Positions 7,435 through 10,698 of a stretch of DNA of 10,698 nucleotides are shown here, one piece after another. The position numbers and the translations under genes are program-made. The stretch is taken from positions 1 through 10,698 of the forward strand of contig CABQIM010000063.1 of NCBI GenBank assembly GCA_902464375.1. Direction: 5' to 3'. This stretch comes from an uncultured bacterium (lineage in GTDB: Bacteria > Cyanobacteriota > Vampirovibrionia > Gastranaerophilales > Gastranaerophilaceae). Under the pieces are notes generated by a model. The model had not been told where the DNA came from. It did no database searches and saw nothing but the letters and a program-made list of their open reading frames with translations. Positions within the stretch are counted from its first letter, which is position 1; each line of letters starts with the position of its first letter.

Positions 7435-7464
7435 AAGGAGTGAATATTAAAGTTTCTGAAACAT

Positions 7465-7536
7465 GCCTTTGTGGCGCAGGGGTAGCGCACTCCCTTGGTA
7501 AGGGAGAGGCCACGAGTTCAAATCTCGTCAAAGGCA
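7465..7536 (+). tRNA. tRNA-Thr (anticodon GGU)
   Basis: Acceptor GCCTTTG/CAAAGGC, D-stem GCGC/GCGC, anticodon stem CTCCC/GGGAG with loop TTGGTAA (anticodon GGT, reads ACC and ACU), T-arm ACGAG-TTCAAAT-CTCGT, discriminator A, no encoded CCA. All stems pair perfectly. With the UGU isoacceptor upstream it covers the threonine box. Only 18 bp separate it from tRNA-Tyr. Confidence 0.96.
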
Positions 7537-7554
7537 ATTTTTAAAATTTCATAT

Positions 7555-7637
7555 GGGTAGGTGGCCGAGTGGCTAAAGGCGACAGACTGTAAATCTGTTC
7601 ACGAGAGTGTACGGTGGTTCGAATCCACCCCTGCCCA
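7555..7637 (+). tRNA. tRNA-Tyr (anticodon GUA)
   Basis: Class II tRNA with a long variable arm, as bacterial tRNA-Tyr has. Acceptor GGGTAGG/CCTGCCC contains one T-G wobble. The anticodon stem ACAGA/TCTGT encloses loop CTGTAAA (anticodon GTA). T-arm GGTGG-TTCGAAT-CCACC, discriminator A, CCA not encoded. Last tRNA of the operon. Its final 11 bases are also the first 11 of the 178-bp repeat unit that follows. Confidence 0.96.
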
Positions 7638-7645
7638 AATTATTT

Positions 7646-7672
7646 AATCCCTCTTAGCCGGAGGGATTTTTT
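7646..7672 (+). terminator. Intrinsic terminator of the tRNA operon (copy 1)
   Basis: AATCCCTC (7646-7653), loop TTAGCCG and GAGGGATT (7661-7668) give an 8-bp stem that runs into six Ts (7667-7672), starting 9 bases after tRNA-Tyr. Confidence 0.9.
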
Positions 7673-7691
7673 AGTACTTGGGGTGATTCTC

Positions 7692-7799
7692 ACCACCGTG
7701 GTGGTTCTTCCCTCCATATGCTTATTTTTAACTAATAAAAAATGTATATCCATACGAAAAACGTGACGTTTAGTCACCTTTTTCTGCTCGCATACGGAG
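7692..7799 (+). ncRNA. Possible structured RNA within repeat unit 1
   Basis: The part of the unit after the terminator folds on paper into a compact RNA. A hairpin ACCAC-CGTG-GTGGT (7692-7705) is followed by a long-range stem CTCCATATGC (7712-7721) with GCATACGGAG (7790-7799), 9 of 10 pairs. Inside that are a hairpin around loop AACT (7730-7733) and a stem GAAAAAC-GTGAC/GTCAC-CTTTTTC (7756-7784, loop GTTTA). Because it lies beyond an intrinsic terminator it would need readthrough or processing of a longer transcript. Existence as an RNA is inferred only. Confidence 0.35.
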
Positions 7800-7823
7800 T
7801 CCTTACCCCTGCCCAAATTATTT

Positions 7824-7849
7824 AATCCCTCTTAGCCGGAGGGATTTTT
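7824..7849 (+). terminator. Intrinsic terminator, repeat copy 2
   Basis: Same 8-bp stem and loop as copy 1, followed by five Ts then C. It would catch transcripts passing the first terminator and could define the 3' end of a repeat-derived RNA. Confidence 0.75.
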
Positions 7850-7869
7850 CAGTGCTTAGGGTAATTCTC

Positions 7870-7977
7870 ACCACCGTGGTGGTTCTCCCCTCCATATGCT
7901 TATTTTAAACTTATAAAAAATGTATATCTACACGAAAAACGTGACGTTTAGTCACCTTTTTCTGCTCGCATACGGAG
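7870..7977 (+). ncRNA. Possible structured RNA within repeat unit 2
   Basis: Second copy of the fold described for 7692-7799. All main stems are kept. The loop-closing pair of the AACT hairpin is swapped from T-A (7729/7734) to A-T (7907/7912), which preserves pairing. Other differences fall mostly in unpaired or flanking positions. Expression is unproven. Confidence 0.35.
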
Positions 7978-8001
7978 TCCTTACCCCTGCCCAAATTATT
8001 T

Positions 8002-8028
8002 AATCCCTCTTAGCCGGAGGGATTTTTT
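8002..8028 (+). terminator. Intrinsic terminator, repeat copy 3
   Basis: Third copy of the AATCCCTC/GAGGGATT stem with six Ts, in the partial third unit. It is the last barrier before the convergent rsmG gene. On the minus strand the hairpin lacks a T-run, so it should act poorly on rsmG transcripts. The remaining 8045-8095 is AT-rich with only a 5-bp hairpin (8061-8076). Confidence 0.75.
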
Positions 8029-8095
8029 AGTGTTCGAAGTGATTTTATTTTTTATTAATCAACTTCAATCAAAGTTTCTCAGAGTCTTTTTCTAA

Positions 8096-8707
8096 CTAAT
8101 TATTTTTGAATCCAATTACAACAAGATTTCTTTCATAAACCTCTTCCATTGGCAGAGTATACGTCAATATTTCTTCAACCTGTGCATTATATTTTTTTAA
8201 AACTTCAGTCGCATTATTAATTTCTTCTTGAGTTTTTTTAGATTTATAAGCTACAAAATACCCATTTCGCTTTAATAATGGCAAAGCATATTCCGTAATT
8301 TTACTCAAATCTGCAACAGCTCTACTTGTTATAACATCAAATTTTTGCCCTTTTATATTTTCGACTCTGTCACAAATAGTTGATAGATTTTCCAATTTAA
8401 GTTGATTCTTTATTTCATTAATCGCATCTATTTTCTTTTTGATACTATCAATCCCAGTAATTTTAAATCTCGGGTATTCAATTGCTATCGGGACACAAGG
8501 AAAACCTCCACCACAGCCAATATCTAAGATATTAGCACTTTTTATATTATATTTTTCAAAAAAAAGTTTAATCCCTAAAGAGTCGTAAATATGTTTCTCA
8601 TATAAAAATTTTTCATCGTTTTTAGAAATAAGATTTCGTTTAGAATTCTCTTCCAGAAAAACTCGTTTGTATTCTGTAAAATCAGCTGTAATATTAATAT
8701 TATTCAT
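8096..8707 (-). CDS. rsmG: 16S rRNA (guanine(527)-N7)-methyltransferase RsmG
   Basis: SAM-dependent methyltransferase that makes m7G527 in the 530 loop of 16S rRNA; loss causes low-level streptomycin resistance in several bacteria. The Rossmann fold opens with 'ILDIGCGGGFPCVPIAI', the family's glycine-rich SAM site. It continues with 'ITGIDSIKKKIDAI' (SAM-binding acidic strand) and 'ITSRAVADL', which matches the conserved SRA segment of RsmG. The C-terminal 'ERNLVVIGF' is also typical. From the ATG at 8707 the protein is 203 residues, against 207 in E. coli. A TTG at 8728 would add 7 residues that do not resemble the family start, so I prefer the ATG. This start overlaps the stop of the upstream TPR gene by 8 bases (ATGAATAA), implying translational coupling. 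Confidence 0.93.
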   Translation of the reverse strand: MNNINITADFTEYKRVFLEENSKRNLISKNDEKFLYEKHIYDSLGIKLFFEKYNIKSANILDIGCGGGFPCVPIAIEYPRFKITGIDSIKKKIDAINEIKNQLKLENLSTICDRVENIKGQKFDVITSRAVADLSKITEYALPLLKRNGYFVAYKSKKTQEEINNATEVLKKYNAQVEEILTYTLPMEEVYERNLVVIGFKNN

Positions 8708-10698
8708 ACTTTTTCTCAATATCTCCAAAAACTTCCGGATCCATTCGGAGTTTCATATCTTTAATTCTTGCTTCTATTTTTGCAGTATTAGAATTATCAT
8801 TCAATGTTTGCGCAAGACGCCTTGCTTTGTAATATTCAATAAGCGCTTTTTTGTTTAAAGATACGTTATTATAGTAATAATCCCCAAGCGCTAATGTTGC
8901 TTGCATAAGATAAAAATCTTCGTTAATAAATTCCGCACTCTGTTTTGCTTCCTGCAGAAATTCCAGAGCTTTCGGATTTTGTTGTCTTTGAAGAATTTTT
9001 GCCAAATTTGATGCGTTATAATAAATTCCGTCATAATTATTGTTTGCTTTTTCTATGTCATAAGCTTTTTTGAAACAATCTGCTGCATCAGAATAATTAC
9101 CATTATCAAAATAACATGACCCCATATTTGAATACGCAAGCCCTTTGTAATTGTTACATCCTCCAACTGCAATACATTTAGAATAGAATTCAAAAGCTTC
9201 TTTAGCTCGGTGCATATCATCATTTGTTAAAGCATACTTAAAAAACAACTCTGCTTTTTTTTCATTATCAATATTGTCATCAAGAGAATCCAAAGCTTTT
9301 TGGTAATATTGATAAGCATCATTTGTTTGCTCTAATGTAGAATATATATTTCCAAGTTGTATGCAAGCAGAAACCATTAGTGACTGCGGCGTATCAACAG
9401 AATATATAACTTTTTTTATTGTTTCAATAGCTCTTTCTGTTTTATACATAATAAAATACAAATCAGAAAGTTCATAGTACAAATAATTCAAGTTAATAAC
9501 TTCGTTATATTTTTTATAGTATGCCTCTGCCAATTCATAGTAATGTTGTGATTTCGGATAATTATCCGTATCTTTATACAAACGCGCTAATGCAAGTCTT
9601 GCAGTAATTAATGTGTCTGCATCTACCTCCGGAGAATTTATTATCTCGATATAAGTTTCTATCGCATCTGTATTCTTTTTTTCTTCCGCATACTTAATTG
9701 CACGATTAAGTTTTTCCGCTATTGAAGGTGATTTTTCAACATTGTTTTCATTATGCTTGGTTTGAATAGTTTCAATGATTTGCGCCTGCGGATTTTTACC
9801 TTCTTCTATTTCAGCAATTCTTGCATTGTGGAATTCTATTTCTGCCCGCATTGCCTGACGAGAAATTGTTAGCTCTCTTGTTTGTAAAGATTCTTTCAAT
9901 TGCTTTTCATAAATACCAATAATATATTTATGCAACTTAATTTCTGTTTTTGCGGGAATCGAAATATCAATATTTTGCTGAAAATAATCTTGAACATATA
10001 CCATTTCTCCGGCTTGAAATATCATTAAATTATTTTTCAAATATTCTAGCGAAAATTCATCATAAAGTTCAAAAACCGCTAGTGCATTCAATGATATTCC
10101 ATGGCGAATTGAGCGCAAAAACCAGAAAAAATTTCTTATAGTTGTAGGTATCAAATTTATATATGTAAATCCTAAATATGCATCAAAATTCATACCGGAT
10201 TGTGTAAATTTACTCAAAAAATCGTGGAGTGATATTTTCATCGCCTGCACAATTTTCAAAGATAAAGCTGTGTAATAATAATACCCTCTTGTGTATTTAT
10301 AAAAATCATCCAACGTTGTATCTTGGCATTTTACTTGATATGAAGCTGCAAAATCTTTGAAAATTTCTTTAGAAAGCGCTTTTAAAAATACTTTTTTATC
10401 AACTTTTAACTCTCCAAATATATTTGGAGTCATAGCTCTTGTTGAAGCTATAAATTTAACATTCTCATTTTTTGCCGTATTTTGTATAAAATCGACAACC
10501 AAAGCTCTATTTTCTTCACTTATATCATCATAAGAATGCAAAATTATAACAAAAGGCTTCTTTATACTAGAAATATATTGCTGTAATTTTACCGCAAGCG
10601 TTGTTATTTTTGCATTTATACTTACCGCTTTTGACATCGAATTTTTTTCTACCATATCTATAAAAGATAATAAAATATCATCACAAACTGTCGATGCC
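8700..10698 (-). CDS. STAND/AAA-like NTPase fragment with C-terminal TPR array (5' end beyond window)
   Basis: The frame stays open to the right edge. A Met codon exists at 10655, but 14 further in-frame codons precede it without a stop, so the true start and probably the P-loop lie outside. Numbering from that Met, 'PFVIILHSYDD' (34-44) looks like a Walker B strand and 'VKFIASTRA' (66-74) like the sensor strand of STAND/NB-ARC-type NTPases. A mostly helical region follows to ~260, with a charged stretch at 260-310. About eight TPR repeats fill 313-616 (for example 'LGNIYSTLEQTNDAYQYYQKAL' in two parts at 434-455, and 'MGSCYFDNGNYSDAADCFKKAY' around 511-532). TPRs bind protein partners, and in STAND proteins such repeats sense ligands. 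No catalytic effector domain is visible. It is coupled to rsmG by an 8-base overlap. Exact function unknown; a signalling or scaffold ATPase is the best guess. Confidence 0.85.
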   Translation of the reverse strand, partial: ASTVCDDILLSFIDMVEKNSMSKAVSINAKITTLAVKLQQYISSIKKPFVIILHSYDDISEENRALVVDFIQNTAKNENVKFIASTRAMTPNIFGELKVDKKVFLKALSKEIFKDFAASYQVKCQDTTLDDFYKYTRGYYYYTALSLKIVQAMKISLHDFLSKFTQSGMNFDAYLGFTYINLIPTTIRNFFWFLRSIRHGISLNALAVFELYDEFSLEYLKNNLMIFQAGEMVYVQDYFQQNIDISIPAKTEIKLHKYIIGIYEKQLKESLQTRELTISRQAMRAEIEFHNARIAEIEEGKNPQAQIIETIQTKHNENNVEKSPSIAEKLNRAIKYAEEKKNTDAIETYIEIINSPEVDADTLITARLALARLYKDTDNYPKSQHYYELAEAYYKKYNEVINLNYLYYELSDLYFIMYKTERAIETIKKVIYSVDTPQSLMVSACIQLGNIYSTLEQTNDAYQYYQKALDSLDDNIDNEKKAELFFKYALTNDDMHRAKEAFEFYSKCIAVGGCNNYKGLAYSNMGSCYFDNGNYSDAADCFKKAYDIEKANNNYDGIYYNASNLAKILQRQQNPKALEFLQEAKQSAEFINEDFYLMQATLALGDYYYNNVSLNKKALIEYYKARRLAQTLNDNSNTAKIEARIKDMKLRMDPEVFGDIEKKYE

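Larger units (their letters stand above)
7627..8044 (+). repeat. Array of 178-bp tandem repeats behind tRNA-Tyr (2.35 copies)
   Basis: Two complete units (7627-7804 and 7805-7982) and a partial third (7983-8044) follow one another with no spacer. Each begins inside or with a copy of the tRNA-Tyr 3' end (ACCCCTGCCCA), followed by the operon terminator. The full units differ at 9 of 178 positions by hand alignment, with no indels; their first 44 bases are identical, and the first 49 bases of units 1 and 3 are identical. The partial unit fades out after about 62 bases. GC content of a unit is about 41% by hand count. No convincing protein gene lies here. The arrangement and unit length resemble the 178-bp repeats behind E. 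coli tyrT that yield rtT RNA; the sequence itself does not look related from memory. Confidence 0.93.

Noticed and set aside
7640..7717. 25-codon minus-strand ORF through the terminator and CACCAC hairpin of the repeat
   Set aside because: Three of five differences between copies are synonymous, but it has no Shine-Dalgarno sequence, runs through a terminator stem and is too short to judge. Not annotated.
7742..7825. 27-codon plus-strand ORF in repeat unit 1 (and its copy at 7920-8003)
   Set aside because: It has no ribosome binding site, ends in the copied tRNA 3' segment, and its two base differences between copies change an amino acid (His to Tyr). Structured RNA explains the conservation at least as well.
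7627..8044. CRISPR array or integron-type cassette array
   Set aside because: The whole 178-bp unit repeats rather than short repeats with unique spacers, there are only 2.35 copies, and no cas or integron integrase gene is adjacent.
8708..8728. Upstream TTG start giving a 210-residue RsmG
   Set aside because: TTG is a rare start and the added residues are unlike the family N-terminus. The ATG at 8707 gives normal length and a typical short overlap, although its Shine-Dalgarno is weak too.

Overview
The window is low-GC bacterial chromosome. Protein-coding genes all lie on the minus strand, and a small tRNA operon on the plus strand sits between them. The organism is probably a gut Gastranaerophilales/Vampirovibrionia (Melainabacteria) member. 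The reasons are a ClpC-type Hsp100 ATPase, tRNA genes with no encoded CCA, very AT-rich spacers, and a large orphan protein with a short N-terminal 'NFRG' motif of a kind I recall from that group. This is an inference; a low-GC Firmicute is the main alternative.

Layout by increasing coordinate: (1) 1-2185, clpC, missing its last ~100 codons at the left edge. (2) 2186-2416, AT-rich spacer with inverted repeats and a possible clpC promoter. (3) 2417-2959, a catalytic-domain-only tyrosine recombinase with a strong ribosome binding site, a promoter overlapping palindromes and a leader hairpin (2960-3082). (4) 3198-5453, a 751-residue protein of unknown function, 32 bp downstream of (5) 5486-7042, a 14-TM EmrB/QacA-type drug exporter; the two probably form one operon. 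(6) 7043-7259, divergent spacer with tandem operator-like palindromes before the exporter and a near-consensus promoter for the tRNAs. (7) 7260-7637, tRNA-Thr(UGU), a broken tRNA-Thr-like sequence, tRNA-Thr(GGU) and tRNA-Tyr(GUA). (8) 7627-8044, 2.35 tandem copies of a 178-bp repeat whose unit begins with the 3' end of tRNA-Tyr plus its terminator. (9) 8096-8707, rsmG. (10) 8700-10698, a TPR protein with the remains of a STAND/AAA-like NTPase domain. It stays open to the right edge, so its N-terminus and P-loop lie outside the window, and it overlaps rsmG by 8 bases.

Most genes are housekeeping: protein quality control (ClpC), rRNA methylation (RsmG) and tRNAs. The most interesting part is the repeat array behind tRNA-Tyr. 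Its organisation and exact 178-bp period recall the 178-bp repeats (rtT RNA) behind E. coli tyrT, with no sequence similarity that I can recall. The two full units differ at 9 of 178 positions by my count, with no indels. One pair of differences looks compensatory around a hairpin loop, which hints at a structured RNA. Other points worth a second look are the tRNA-Thr remnant split by a hairpin, the orphan 751-residue protein with a Cys-rich, possibly acyltransferase-like C-terminus, and the minimal recombinase with its palindromic control region.
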